This document shows positions 19,101 to 28,501 of a DNA stretch of 64,000 nucleotides, piece by piece. Both the position numbers and the translations under genes were made by a program. The stretch is from positions 1-64,000 of the forward strand of contig NZ_AYOT01000146.1 of the NCBI RefSeq assembly GCF_000500045.1, in the 5' to 3' direction. The DNA is from Borrelia persica No12. Lineage in GTDB: Bacteria; Spirochaetota; Spirochaetia; Borreliales; Borreliaceae. Under the pieces are notes generated by a model, which saw only the letters and a list, made by a program, of their open reading frames with translations, was not told the DNA's origin and made no database searches. Position 1 is the stretch's first letter; each line of letters begins with the position of its first letter.

Positions 19101-19637
19101 TTTTTCATCAGAACTTAAATCAAGCTTATAATCAACATTTCCACTAGAAAAAAGCTTCTTGGTTTTTTTATTAAAAATAATTTTATCACCTTTAATATTA
19201 TGTTTTTTACCATCTTTCACATCCTCAATAATGAGATTAACTCTACCTTTAAATATGATATTCTCATCACCAGTAAGCTCATAAGTAAAATTTTCTAGAT
19301 TATCTGTACTCTCAATAATTATTTTATATCTTCCCGCATCTTTGCCATCTTTTGAAAAAAGATCAGGAGATATACCAAATTTTTCCAAAAGTAATGATTT
19401 TATCTTAGAAACATCCCTCTCCTGTATTCCTTCTTTTAATGCCCATTTTTTTAACTCTTCATCACTAGAAATTTCCAGTTCTCTTAAATTAGCTTTCTGC
19501 ATTAAAGTCAGCTTTTCTTTATCTTTGATTCCCTTCTTATCATCTTGAGAAAACAAGACAAAAGAATTAAAAATGCTTACTAAGATCAATATCACAAAAG
19601 ATTTTTTAAAAACATTCCCGTATAGGAATCTTTGCAT
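16200..19637 (-). CDS. lptD: LptD/OstA-like outer-membrane assembly protein
   Basis: This 1145-residue protein has a signal peptide (KKSFVILILVSIFNSFVLFS). An OstA/LptA-like beta domain lies at about residues 110-200 (NIIFKGRVNLIIEDV, KGDKIIFNKKTKKL, SSGNVDYKLD), and a long C-terminal beta-barrel follows, rich in alternating aromatic strands. In LPS bacteria LptD inserts LPS into the outer leaflet. Borrelia lacks LPS, and the B. burgdorferi homologue (BB0838) has been reported to be needed for moving surface lipoproteins across the outer membrane. The start overlaps the uvrA end by 46 bp, with a GAGG site inside uvrA, so the two are translated from one message. It is larger than the E. coli protein (784 residues), mainly in the barrel. 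Confidence 0.88.
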   Translation of the reverse strand: MQRFLYGNVFKKSFVILILVSIFNSFVLFSQDDKKGIKDKEKLTLMQKANLRELEISSDEELKKWALKEGIQERDVSKIKSLLLEKFGISPDLFSKDGKDAGRYKIIIESTDNLENFTYELTGDENIIFKGRVNLIIEDVKDGKKHNIKGDKIIFNKKTKKLFSSGNVDYKLDLSSDEKLYFYGSELFVDFDSKNFLLKNGIIQKKIHRNLLDHIISFGGKTLKRLDNDASILENAFVTTSKIPEPYYSIKASKIWILPSGDCGILNAVFYIGRVPIFYIPFFFKPGDSLFFNPSLGYFQKRGLTLFNTIYLFGKKSVDNDKLSFLDFDFHSMYDSSKKPYIRNGYLTYFFAEDVVSKVNKDYVKLLFDIYSNLGFYTGVDLNLSDTLDIFKTFEVNFGIGFTRTVYKHVFSDVYRPFDSNSINYSLFSFDNINKGDIFGFEVPFRYLLKSKSEFLISDALFLVIFEHYSDPYVMIDFKDRLESATLFSVLNSPKDSSEIEKMINTFDWNLSSFYNRTFDDNSLIDYRLNNLGLTFKLASYDNMFNVKTRKNIKDPTRKWFYLERVHLPYVDLNFQKDIYNNNWTVASDSQTKEIIMRPKVNDVGDNVEDDKNEEEKLKKKKDLVKDLYLAPNPIVSNDSNKQDSFYIRFGINPYLKNNIFFDDSKFKSPQEFKYDVKTYLFDIKNKIDLKFYADFNSRQITFEDVLYLNTVEYNPLDKDYNLIEKDKKSEHSVINKTSLNILPFMMYPNFARSNIKFENKIVLYSFDKKYDVDSKILSGKNNTVFLKSPETFSQDFNFDLIYDYKFFTTSFAGVLKNTFESIYASSEFKLTLEFPYLLQEVGIGIKYDKKFKEEAKKTSFLKRTLVNSEPLKPIYPYKHLRMNPALYYKLEPRYLDYLKFSFLIAYDPLINGLSELSLKADIYDFKFAFEMKNDFEYQYDKLISDFSKVGSVAKLVPYSVSAQYKKDLYEFKFFEEKFSIGFGTDLGWKMNLQKFVDNEFWAEFTLKFKHTKFFELNFSTRSINTKTFRYFGGYMDQIDLTTVNFAEDILKSFNFFNIQDRKDSLFKIKKISTSFKFNFYDWKFVGEYSLSPDIVKNNNNRHSSIWRNTFSIYISWNFFEPLKSSFENNASTSYELLVNRKSGK

Positions 19638-22432
19638 TTTGAAACCTCTTCAGGAGTTCCAGATACAACAATATTTCCTCCAGACACCCCACCTTCAGGA
19701 CCTAAGTCTATTATATAATCTGCCTGCTTAATCACATCTAAATTATGTTCTATAAGAACCACAGTATTTCCATTTTCAACAAGCAATTGCAACACTTCTA
19801 ATAATTTCCTTATATCATCAAAATGTAAACCCGTAGTTGGTTCATCGATAATATAAAAAGTATTTCCCGTACTCTTTTTTCCAAGCTCAAACGCCAATTT
19901 AATTCGTTGAGCCTCTCCTCCTGAAAGAGTTGTTGCTGCTTGTCCCAATTTAATATACTCAAGTCCAACTTGTTTTAAAATATTTAAATAATGATTAATC
20001 TTTGGAATACTTTCAAAGAAATCCTTAGCTTCAAGAACACTCATTTCTAAAACATCATAAATATTTTTTCCCTTATACCTAATTTCCAATGTTTCTTCAT
20101 TAAATTTTTTACCTTGACACAAATCACAAGGGATAAAAACATCGGGCAAAAAATGCATTTGAATATTCAAATATCCATCACCTTGACACTTTTCACAACG
20201 CCCACCCTTAACATTAAAAGAAAATCTACCTGGTTTAAATCCTCTTGATTTAGACTCTGGAAGCTTTGCAAAAAGTTCCCTAATTTCTGTAAAGAATCCA
20301 ACATAAGTCGCCGGATTTGATCTTGGAGTTTTACCTATTGGTTTTTGATTTATTTGAATAACCTTATCAATTTTTTCATAGCCAATGATATCTTCAAAAC
20401 CATCAAAATAACTTTTATTTAATTTCAACCTACTATCAAGAGCAGGATATAACACTCCATTAAGAAGAGTACTCTTCCCACTGCCAGAAACCCCCGTTAT
20501 TACAGTAAAAACTCCCAAAGGAATGTGAACATCAATATTCTTTAAATTGTTTTTATTTGCATTTAAAAGTACAATTTCAGATTTCCCTATTTTACGTCTC
20601 ACCTTTGGAATTTCTATTTTAAGTTGCCCACTTAAATATTTACCTGTTAAACTATTCCCATTATTTAAAATATCAGATAATGTTCCCTTAGCAACTATAT
20701 TCCCACCATAAACTCCAGCCCCAGGCCCAATATCAATGATATAGTCAGCAGTACGTAAAGTTTGTTCATCATGCTCTACAACAATCACTGTATTGCCAAG
20801 CTCTTTAAGATTAACAAGAGTATTTACCAATTTTTCATTATCCCTCTGATGCAATCCAATACTAGGTTCATCAAGCACATAAAGAACTCCAACAAGAGCT
20901 GAACCTATTTGTGTAGCAAGTCTAATTCTTTGTGCTTCACCCCCTGAAAGGGTCCCAGAAATCCTATCTAAACATAAATAAGAAAGTCCAACATCAATTA
21001 AAAATTTAAGCCTACTCTTAATTTCTTTTAAAATCTCTTTAGAAACTTTTGTGTCAAATTCATCAAGCTTAATCTGCTCAAAAAACAAATAAGAATCCAT
21101 AACAGATAGACTACTAAGTTCTTGAATATCTTTTCCACCCAATTTAACAGACAAAGCCCCAGGACTCAATCTCCTCCCTTTACAAAAATTACAAATTTTA
21201 CGAGACATCAAACTCTCATAAAATAATCTAGCACTATCAGATTCGGTTGCAAGATAACGCTTCTTTAAAAGAGGAATAAGACCTTCAAATTCCTTAGAAT
21301 AAAGAAAACCACCACCGATTTCTTTATCGTACATTTCCTTAGACTTATAAACAAAATCTATCTTTTCGTTGTTTCCATATAAAATCTTTCGAAGAACATC
21401 TTCAGGAATATTCTTTATAGGAGTGTTTAACCTAAATCCATAATGTTTAGATAAGCCCCTAAAAATCGCCAAGGACCAAGGCGAACTGGATTTAAAAGCA
21501 ATAAATGCATCATCATTAAAAGAAAGCTTCATATTAGGACAAATCTTCTCAAAATCAAAATCAAGTATAACACCAAGACCAGAACATTCACTACAAGCAC
21601 CAAAAGGACTATTAAATGAAAAAAGTCTTGGTTCTATTGCAGGAAGAGAAAATCCACACAAAGAACAACTATTATGCTCTGTAAAAATCCTATCTACTTT
21701 TTCTAAATCATTTTCAATCTCTACACGTAAATACCCATTAGACACAAATAAAGCAGTTTCCATAGACTCTGAAAGCCTAACTCTCACATCTTTACTCAAT
21801 CTTATTCTGTCTACCACAATTTCAATATTATGTTTCTTATTTTTATTTAATTCCAAATTAACAGCATCTTCTATCAAATAATCTTGAGAGTCTATTTTAA
21901 CCCTAGTAAATCCTTGATTTAATATCTTCTCAAGCTCTTTTTTATGAGTACCCTTTGCACCCATAACAATAGGAGCAAATAATGTAACTTTGGAACCTTC
22001 AGCATAACTTAAAACAGTATTAATCATATTATCTAAAGATTGCTCTTCAATCAAATTTCCATCATTAGGACAATATGGTTTACCAATTTTTGCAAACAGC
22101 AATCTATAATAATCATAAATTTCAGTAATAGTCCCAACCGTTGATCTTGGATTATTGCTTATGGTTTTCTGTTCAATTGAAATAGCAGGAGAGAGTCCTC
22201 CAATATATTCAACATTCGGTTTTTTCATTACTCCTAAGAATTGTCTTGCATAAGAAGATACAGATTCCATATATCTCCTCTGCCCTTCTGCAAAAATCGT
22301 ATCAAAAGCCAATGACGACTTTCCAGAACCACTCTTCCCAGATATTACTACTAAACTATTTCTTGGAATATCAATATCAATATTTTTTAAATTATGCTCT
22401 CTTGCACCTCTAACAGTAATGTTTTCTCTCAA
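19592..22432 (-). CDS. uvrA: Excinuclease ABC subunit A
   Basis: UvrA finds bulky DNA lesions and loads UvrB in nucleotide excision repair. The 946-residue length is normal. It has two ABC ATPase halves: Walker A GKSGSGKSS near residue 32 and GVSGSGKST near 645, and signature LSGGEAQRIRLA and LSGGEAQRIKLA. The zinc modules are visible as CSLCGFSLP...CSECSGLG and CEKCQGDGY...CDLCQGKKF. It follows uvrB by 27 bp and overlaps lptD, forming a minus-strand operon. Confidence 0.98.
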   Translation of the reverse strand: MRENITVRGAREHNLKNIDIDIPRNSLVVISGKSGSGKSSLAFDTIFAEGQRRYMESVSSYARQFLGVMKKPNVEYIGGLSPAISIEQKTISNNPRSTVGTITEIYDYYRLLFAKIGKPYCPNDGNLIEEQSLDNMINTVLSYAEGSKVTLFAPIVMGAKGTHKKELEKILNQGFTRVKIDSQDYLIEDAVNLELNKNKKHNIEIVVDRIRLSKDVRVRLSESMETALFVSNGYLRVEIENDLEKVDRIFTEHNSCSLCGFSLPAIEPRLFSFNSPFGACSECSGLGVILDFDFEKICPNMKLSFNDDAFIAFKSSSPWSLAIFRGLSKHYGFRLNTPIKNIPEDVLRKILYGNNEKIDFVYKSKEMYDKEIGGGFLYSKEFEGLIPLLKKRYLATESDSARLFYESLMSRKICNFCKGRRLSPGALSVKLGGKDIQELSSLSVMDSYLFFEQIKLDEFDTKVSKEILKEIKSRLKFLIDVGLSYLCLDRISGTLSGGEAQRIRLATQIGSALVGVLYVLDEPSIGLHQRDNEKLVNTLVNLKELGNTVIVVEHDEQTLRTADYIIDIGPGAGVYGGNIVAKGTLSDILNNGNSLTGKYLSGQLKIEIPKVRRKIGKSEIVLLNANKNNLKNIDVHIPLGVFTVITGVSGSGKSTLLNGVLYPALDSRLKLNKSYFDGFEDIIGYEKIDKVIQINQKPIGKTPRSNPATYVGFFTEIRELFAKLPESKSRGFKPGRFSFNVKGGRCEKCQGDGYLNIQMHFLPDVFIPCDLCQGKKFNEETLEIRYKGKNIYDVLEMSVLEAKDFFESIPKINHYLNILKQVGLEYIKLGQAATTLSGGEAQRIKLAFELGKKSTGNTFYIIDEPTTGLHFDDIRKLLEVLQLLVENGNTVVLIEHNLDVIKQADYIIDLGPEGGVSGGNIVVSGTPEEVSKCKDSYTGMFLKNLL

Positions 22433-22459
22433 AAATATAAACTCCTCGTTGTTAAAATA

Positions 22460-24424
22460 TCATATATTAACAAGCTCTTTGATTTTATCCCGCAAAAAAA
22501 TAGCATCCTCAAATCTCTCATCAACAACCGCCTCTTTAAGCTCAAACTTAAGTTTAATGATAAGATCCTCTTTAGATAATTTATCATCGGAAACAATTTT
22601 CTCAATATTGTAATCAACAGTTTCATTTTTAAATTCTTTTTCTAAAATACTTTGCACTTTTTTGATAATCGTTCTTGGAACAATATTATTTTCTTTATTA
22701 TACTCAATTTGAATATTCCGTCTTCTGTTAGTCTCTTCAATGGCTTCTTGCATTGCACAACTTACTTGATCATGGTACATTATAACACAACCATGTGAAT
22801 TTCTAGCAGCTCTACCAATCATCTGAATTAAAGAAGAAGTCGATCTTAAAAACCCTACTTTATCAGCATCTAGTATGATCACAAGCGAAACCTCAGGAAT
22901 ATCTAAACCTTCCCTTAACAAATTAATCCCCACGATAACATCAATTTCCGATTTTCTAAGAGATGTAATAATATCTACTCTTTCAATAGCATTAAATTCT
23001 GCATGCAAATATCTGGCTTTTATGCCAAGACTCAATAAATAATCTGTTAAATCTTCAGACATTTTTTTAGTCAAAGTTGCAATTAAAACCTTTTCATTTA
23101 AAACTACTCTTTTTTGAATTTCATTATAAATATCTTCTATTTGCCCATTTGAAGTTCTAAGAATAATTTCTGGATCAATAAGACCTGTCGGACGTATTAT
23201 CTGTTCAACAATAACACTACTCTTTTTACACTCTTCAAAACCAGGCGTTGCTGACACAAAAACAGCCTGATTAATCAAAGACTCGAACTCATAATATTTA
23301 AGAGGTCTATTCTTAAGTGCTGATGGCAATCTAAACCCAAAATTAACAAGATTTAATTTTCTTGAATAATCTCCATTATACATTCCTCTAAACTGAGGTA
23401 AAGTAACATGAGATTCATCAATAAATAACAAATAATCTTTAGGAAAAAAATCAAAAAGACAGTAAGGCCTATCCATTTCAGCTTCGCCAAAATATGAAGC
23501 ATAATTTTCTATGCCCTGACAAAACCCTGTCTCCCTTAACATTTCAATATCATATTCCACTCTTTGTCTAAGCCTTTCAGCTTCAACAAGCTTATTATTT
23601 TCTTTAAAATAACGATATTGACTTTCTAAATCAACTTGTATTTTAGGAAGAGTATCCAATATTTTTTCATAAGGAATAATAAAATAAGATTTAGCAAAAA
23701 GTGTAAACTCATCAACAAATCCCAAAATCTTTTTTGTAAGTGGACTAATTCTGTTTATTCGTATAATTTGATCAAAATCTAAATAAATTCTATATGCAAA
23801 ATCACCATGTTCATTACTAGACCATATCTCAATAACATCACCCTTAATAGAAAATTTATCACGTTCAATATTTGCAAAAGTTCTCTCATACTGAAGCTTA
23901 ACAAAAATATCTGCTATCTCCTTAGTGGTAATCTTTTGTTTTACAAAAAAAACATTGGCAGCACTCTTAAAAAATTCTGGTGAACCTAATGCATAAATTG
24001 AAGAAACTGTCGCAACAACAATAACATCTCGTCTTCTAGAAAGAGAAGTTACTGTCCTTATTCTCTTTATTTCAATATCTTCATTAATAGTGGCTTCCTT
24101 TTCTATATACAAATCCTTTGATGGAACATAAGATTCAGGCTGATAATAATCATAATAAGAAACAAAATACTCAACTGCATTATCTGGAAAAAAATCTTTA
24201 AATTCCCTATAAAGCTGTGCTGCTAAAGTTTTATTATGACTAATTATTAAAGAAGGTCTATTTAAGTCTTTAATAATATTAGCTATTGTAAAAGTTTTAC
24301 CACTCCCTGTAACACCCTTTAAAGTCTGATACTTATTATCAAACAAAATAGATTCCTTAATCTCTTTTATAGCTTTTGGCTGATCACCAGCAGGAAAATA
24401 ATCAGACTTTAAACAAAAGTGCAT
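22460..24424 (-). CDS. uvrB: Excinuclease ABC subunit B
   Basis: UvrB is the damage-verifying helicase-like subunit of nucleotide excision repair. In its 654 residues I see Walker [11 protein letters not shown] (37-46), the lesion-probing hairpin [12 protein letters not shown] near 90-101, DESHVTLPQ near 335, helicase motif [10 protein letters not shown] near 540, and a C-terminal UVR motif ([20 protein letters not shown]) that contacts UvrC. It is first in the uvrB-uvrA-lptD run and divergent from the phosphohexomutase gene, with the promoters in the 116-bp gap. Confidence 0.98.
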   Translation of the reverse strand: MHFCLKSDYFPAGDQPKAIKEIKESILFDNKYQTLKGVTGSGKTFTIANIIKDLNRPSLIISHNKTLAAQLYREFKDFFPDNAVEYFVSYYDYYQPESYVPSKDLYIEKEATINEDIEIKRIRTVTSLSRRRDVIVVATVSSIYALGSPEFFKSAANVFFVKQKITTKEIADIFVKLQYERTFANIERDKFSIKGDVIEIWSSNEHGDFAYRIYLDFDQIIRINRISPLTKKILGFVDEFTLFAKSYFIIPYEKILDTLPKIQVDLESQYRYFKENNKLVEAERLRQRVEYDIEMLRETGFCQGIENYASYFGEAEMDRPYCLFDFFPKDYLLFIDESHVTLPQFRGMYNGDYSRKLNLVNFGFRLPSALKNRPLKYYEFESLINQAVFVSATPGFEECKKSSVIVEQIIRPTGLIDPEIILRTSNGQIEDIYNEIQKRVVLNEKVLIATLTKKMSEDLTDYLLSLGIKARYLHAEFNAIERVDIITSLRKSEIDVIVGINLLREGLDIPEVSLVIILDADKVGFLRSTSSLIQMIGRAARNSHGCVIMYHDQVSCAMQEAIEETNRRRNIQIEYNKENNIVPRTIIKKVQSILEKEFKNETVDYNIEKIVSDDKLSKEDLIIKLKFELKEAVVDERFEDAIFLRDKIKELVNI

Positions 24425-24540
24425 AAAAACCTCAAATGAAAAGATTATAAATCAAATATAATAATTAATTCTATATTTTTATTTTCTTTATTTTATAATT
24501 TAATTATAAATTCTCAAATAAGAAAATAAAGGAAAATAAT

Positions 24541-26250
24541 ATGAAAAATAACAAACTTCAAAAAAAATTAGAAAAATACATTCAATTTGAAAAAAATAAA
24601 TACTTTAAAGAGGAAGCAATAAGATTACTTAAAGACAAGAATGAAACAGAAATATATAATAGATTTAACAAAGAACTAGAATTTGGCACTGCTGGAATGA
24701 GAGGCATCATTGGCGCTGGATCATGTTATATCAACACATACAATATTACTAAAGCAAGTCAAGGAATTGCTAACTATATCCTTACAATAACACAAAATCC
24801 TAAAGTTGCAATAAGTTACGATTCAAGACACTTTTCAAAAGAATTTGCATACGAAGCCGCTGAAATTTTTGCTTCAAATGGTCTTAAGGTTTATATATAT
24901 AAAAATTTAAGATCAACGCCACAATTATCATACACAGTTAGGAAATTAGACTGTGATCTTGGAATAATGATAACAGCAAGTCACAACACAAAAGAATACA
25001 ACGGATATAAAGTATACTGGAAAGGAGGCGCTCAAATAATACCTCCTCATGATGAAAAAATAATATCTGCAATTCAAAAAGTATCTAATATCAAAGATAC
25101 ACTCACAAAAGAAAAAGGAATAAATAAACAAACAATAATTGAACTTCAAAATGAAATTGACATTCAATATGTAAAAAAAATAAACGAAGAATTTCCTGAT
25201 TTTAATGAAAAAAGTAAAAGTATAAATTTGCGAATCGCATATACTCCTCTGCATGGAACAGGAGGAACAATAATAAAGGAATTATTTAAAGATAGCAAAG
25301 TAGAACTTTTAACTGAACAAACTCAAACAAATCCTGATCCAGAATTTCCTACAGTCAAATATCCAAATCCTGAAGAACATACAGCCATGTCCAGAGTAAT
25401 AAAACTTGCAAAGACAGAAAACTGTGATATTGCATTTGCAACAGATCCAGATGCTGATAGACTGGGAATAGCTTTTAGAGAAAATAAAGAATGGAAAATT
25501 TTAAATGGAAATCAGATTGCATGTATCTTAATGGATTATCTATTATCTAGAGAAAACAATCCCAAAGGAGTCTTTACGATAGCTTCTTTCGTAACAACCC
25601 CAATGTTAGACAAAATAGCCCAAAAATATAACTCAACATTATATAGAACATATACAGGATTTAAATGGATAGGAAACTTAATAGACAAGATACAAACAAA
25701 AGAACCAAACAAAAAATTTATCTTTGGATGCGAAGAAAGTCATGGATACCTAATTGGCACTGGAACTAGAGATAAAGACGCATTTTCAGCCATAAAAGGA
25801 TTTTGTGATTTAACGTTGACACTAAAAAAAAATCAAACAACAATAGGTCAATATCTGCAAACAATGTACAGAAAACTTGGATATTATGAAGACTTCATAA
25901 TTAATAAAACTTTCAAAAAAACTAATGGTGAGTTTTTAAGAGAAAAATTAATATCAAAATTCAGAAACGACATTACAAAAGAATTTGCAAGTCTTCGTAT
26001 AATTAAAAAATTAGATTACAAAACACTAAAAGAAACCGATACCAATGGAAACATATATCCAATAAAAGAGTACACACATACCACAAATGCAATAAAATTC
26101 TTATTAGAAAAGAACACAGAAATCACCATTAGACCATCTGGAACAGAATCAAAAATTAAATTTTACATATCCATATATTCAAAATACGAACAAAAAAACA
26201 ATATTTTTGATATAATAAACAAAATAAAGATGGAGATAGAAAAATATTAA
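24541..26250 (+). CDS. Phosphohexomutase (phosphoglucomutase/phosphomannomutase family)
   Basis: The enzyme moves phosphate between C1 and C6 of a hexose. The 569-residue length fits the PGM2/phosphopentomutase-like branch. The four signature sites are present: catalytic serine in TASHNTKEYNGYKVYW near residue 143, metal loop DPDADRLGIA near 303, sugar loop GCEESHGYLIG near 398 and phosphate loop RPSGTESKIKFY near 533. Sugar specificity (glucose, mannose or pentose) cannot be settled from sequence. An AAAGGA site precedes the ATG, and TATAAT at 24494-24499 is a possible -10 element. The stop codon overlaps the likely start of the ClpA-like gene, so the two are translationally coupled. Confidence 0.93.
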   Translation: MKNNKLQKKLEKYIQFEKNKYFKEEAIRLLKDKNETEIYNRFNKELEFGTAGMRGIIGAGSCYINTYNITKASQGIANYILTITQNPKVAISYDSRHFSKEFAYEAAEIFASNGLKVYIYKNLRSTPQLSYTVRKLDCDLGIMITASHNTKEYNGYKVYWKGGAQIIPPHDEKIISAIQKVSNIKDTLTKEKGINKQTIIELQNEIDIQYVKKINEEFPDFNEKSKSINLRIAYTPLHGTGGTIIKELFKDSKVELLTEQTQTNPDPEFPTVKYPNPEEHTAMSRVIKLAKTENCDIAFATDPDADRLGIAFRENKEWKILNGNQIACILMDYLLSRENNPKGVFTIASFVTTPMLDKIAQKYNSTLYRTYTGFKWIGNLIDKIQTKEPNKKFIFGCEESHGYLIGTGTRDKDAFSAIKGFCDLTLTLKKNQTTIGQYLQTMYRKLGYYEDFIINKTFKKTNGEFLREKLISKFRNDITKEFASLRIIKKLDYKTLKETDTNGNIYPIKEYTHTTNAIKFLLEKNTEITIRPSGTESKIKFYISIYSKYEQKNNIFDIINKIKMEIEKY

Positions 26251-28501
26251 TATAGTAGAAAAACTAATAAACCTAGTTGAAGTATCTTCAAGAGAAGTAG
26301 CCAGAAAAAATAAAAATAGAGAAGTCTCAATTTGGCATTTGTTAATGTCTATATTAGTTCATCCTAAAAAATCTAAGATCGAAAATATAGATACCAAAAC
26401 TTTAAAAAATATCAAACAAGATACACTATATGAAATCGAAAAATTAGAAAAAGTTTTAATTGGTAACAATGAAATTGTCATTCCAAAGATAAGCAGAGAA
26501 ATCTTTATTCTCATTGAACAAACAAAAAAAGAATTTAAATCTAAAACTTCAATAGGCATAAAAGAAATTTTTTATCAAATTTTAAAGACAAAAAAACTTC
26601 TCAAAAAATATAAACTTAACAAACTAAGCTTCAACTTTAATGAAGAGAACATAATAACAAGCATAGACAAAATAAGGTTCATTGAAACATATAAAGAATT
26701 TGAAGATGAAATAAGACTGACAAATGATTACTTTGAAATTGATAAATACGTTAAAAATTTAACAAAGCTTGCAAAAGAAAAAAAATTAGATCCTTTAATA
26801 GGACGTGAAAAAGAGATTCAATCATTAATAAACGTACTTGAACGACGAAATAAAAATAGCACAATTTTAATAGGAGAACCTGGTATTGGCAAAACGGCAA
26901 TTATTGAAGGACTTGCCATCAAAATCGCAAACAAAGAAGTAAAAAGCCACTTACAAAATAAAATAATACTACAAATTGAAACTTCTGATTTAGTTTCAGG
27001 AACTAAATATAGAGGTGAATTTGAAGAAAGATTAAACAATATAATTAAATCTATAAAAAACAATAAAGACATAATAATATTTATTGATGAAATACACACC
27101 CTCATAGGAGCGGGCAATTCTGAGGGTTCTATTGATGCAGCAAATATTTTAAAACCTATTCTATCTCGCTCTGCAATACAAATAATAGGTGCAACAACTT
27201 ATGATGAATATAGAAAACATATATCTAAAGACAAAGCATTTACCAGAAGATTTCAAACAATATCAATCAAAGAGCCTGATGAAAAAGAGACTCTAAACAT
27301 AATTAACAGAATAATAAAAAATTTTGAAGACTATCATGGTGTTATTTATGAAAAAGAAGCCATAGAAAACGTTATTAAGTTGTCATCACAATATTTAGTT
27401 AACAAAAGATTTCCCGATAAAGCGATTGATCTTATTGACATTGCTGGAGCTCAGAAAAAACAACAAGAAATCAATACAAAAATAGTAAATGTTGAGGATA
27501 TTAAAAGCGCAACAGATGAATTTTTTGGAATTAAGATAAAACTTAATGTAAAAGAAGAAATTGAATATCTTAAAGAAAAGGCAAAAAAAATCAAAGAAAA
27601 AATAATTGGACAAGAATTTGCTATAGATGAAATCATTATAGAAATGACAAAAACAAAACTAGGTATCACCAATAATGTACAACCATTGACATCAATACTA
27701 CTCATAGGTTCAAGTGGAAGTGGAAAAACAATGCTAGCTCAAACAATATCAAGAATCATGGTTGACGATCAAAATTCAATATTAAAGTTAGATATGTCGG
27801 ACTACAGAGAAGAAACTTCCATATCAAAGCTAATAGGAACAAATCCTGGATATGCAGGCTATGCTGATGGTGGTATTTTAACAAACAGACTAAAATATAA
27901 TCCTAAAGCATTTATCATATTTGAAAATATTGAATATGCACATAATTCTGTGCTCAGCATAATAGAACAAATACTTGAAAATGGAGAGCTCATTGAAAAT
28001 AAAGAAGATAAAATATCGTTTAAGAATGCAATCATTGTTTTAAGTACATCTATTGGTAGCAAAACATTACTTGGAAAAGGTATTATTGGATTTAATAAAA
28101 CAGACAATAATATAAATATCAAAAGCAAAATCAACAACGAGCTTAAAATAAGATTTAAATCATCATTAATAGATAAAATACAAAAGAAAATCATTCTTAA
28201 CACCTTAACAGAAGAAAATCTTAACACAATTTACGATAATTACTGCAAAGAACTTATTACAAAATTTAGCCTAAAAAATATTCATGTAAAAATTGATGAT
28301 GCTCTTAAAACGCATATAATCAAAAAATACTATGATATAAATTCTGGTGCAAGAAGTATTTTAAATGCAATAAAAGAAAATATAGAAGAAAAAATTATTA
28401 ATCAAATATTTCAAAATCCTAATACAAATTTAATAAAAATATACTTAGAACAAAACAATATAAAAATCAAACAAAAGGAAATTTTATGTTCAAAAAAGTA
28501 G
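26246..28501 (+). CDS. ClpA-like AAA+ unfoldase with probable AUU start
   Basis: This Hsp100 protein has two ATPase domains and no ClpB/ClpC middle domain, so it is ClpA-like. D1 has GEPGIGKTA and [13 protein letters not shown]2 has GSSGSGKTM, pore loop GYAGYADGG, and a GIIGFN loop matching the ClpP-docking motif. I place the start at ATT 26246, 10 nt after GGAG (26232-26235) and overlapping the previous stop. The frame from there encodes [20 protein letters not shown] and [11 protein letters not shown], the first helices of a Clp N-domain; starting at TTG 26339 would delete them. No ATG, GTG or TTG lies between the upstream stop and that TTG. In D2 the Walker B acid pair is replaced (FENIEYAH instead of LDEIEKAH). 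It overlaps ileS by 16 bp. It probably corresponds to BB0834, named clpC. Confidence 0.88.
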   Translation: MNIVEKLINLVEVSSREVARKNKNREVSIWHLLMSILVHPKKSKIENIDTKTLKNIKQDTLYEIEKLEKVLIGNNEIVIPKISREIFILIEQTKKEFKSKTSIGIKEIFYQILKTKKLLKKYKLNKLSFNFNEENIITSIDKIRFIETYKEFEDEIRLTNDYFEIDKYVKNLTKLAKEKKLDPLIGREKEIQSLINVLERRNKNSTILIGEPGIGKTAIIEGLAIKIANKEVKSHLQNKIILQIETSDLVSGTKYRGEFEERLNNIIKSIKNNKDIIIFIDEIHTLIGAGNSEGSIDAANILKPILSRSAIQIIGATTYDEYRKHISKDKAFTRRFQTISIKEPDEKETLNIINRIIKNFEDYHGVIYEKEAIENVIKLSSQYLVNKRFPDKAIDLIDIAGAQKKQQEINTKIVNVEDIKSATDEFFGIKIKLNVKEEIEYLKEKAKKIKEKIIGQEFAIDEIIIEMTKTKLGITNNVQPLTSILLIGSSGSGKTMLAQTISRIMVDDQNSILKLDMSDYREETSISKLIGTNPGYAGYADGGILTNRLKYNPKAFIIFENIEYAHNSVLSIIEQILENGELIENKEDKISFKNAIIVLSTSIGSKTLLGKGIIGFNKTDNNINIKSKINNELKIRFKSSLIDKIQKKIILNTLTEENLNTIYDNYCKELITKFSLKNIHVKIDDALKTHIIKKYYDINSGARSILNAIKENIEEKIINQIFQNPNTNLIKIYLEQNNIKIKQKEILCSKK

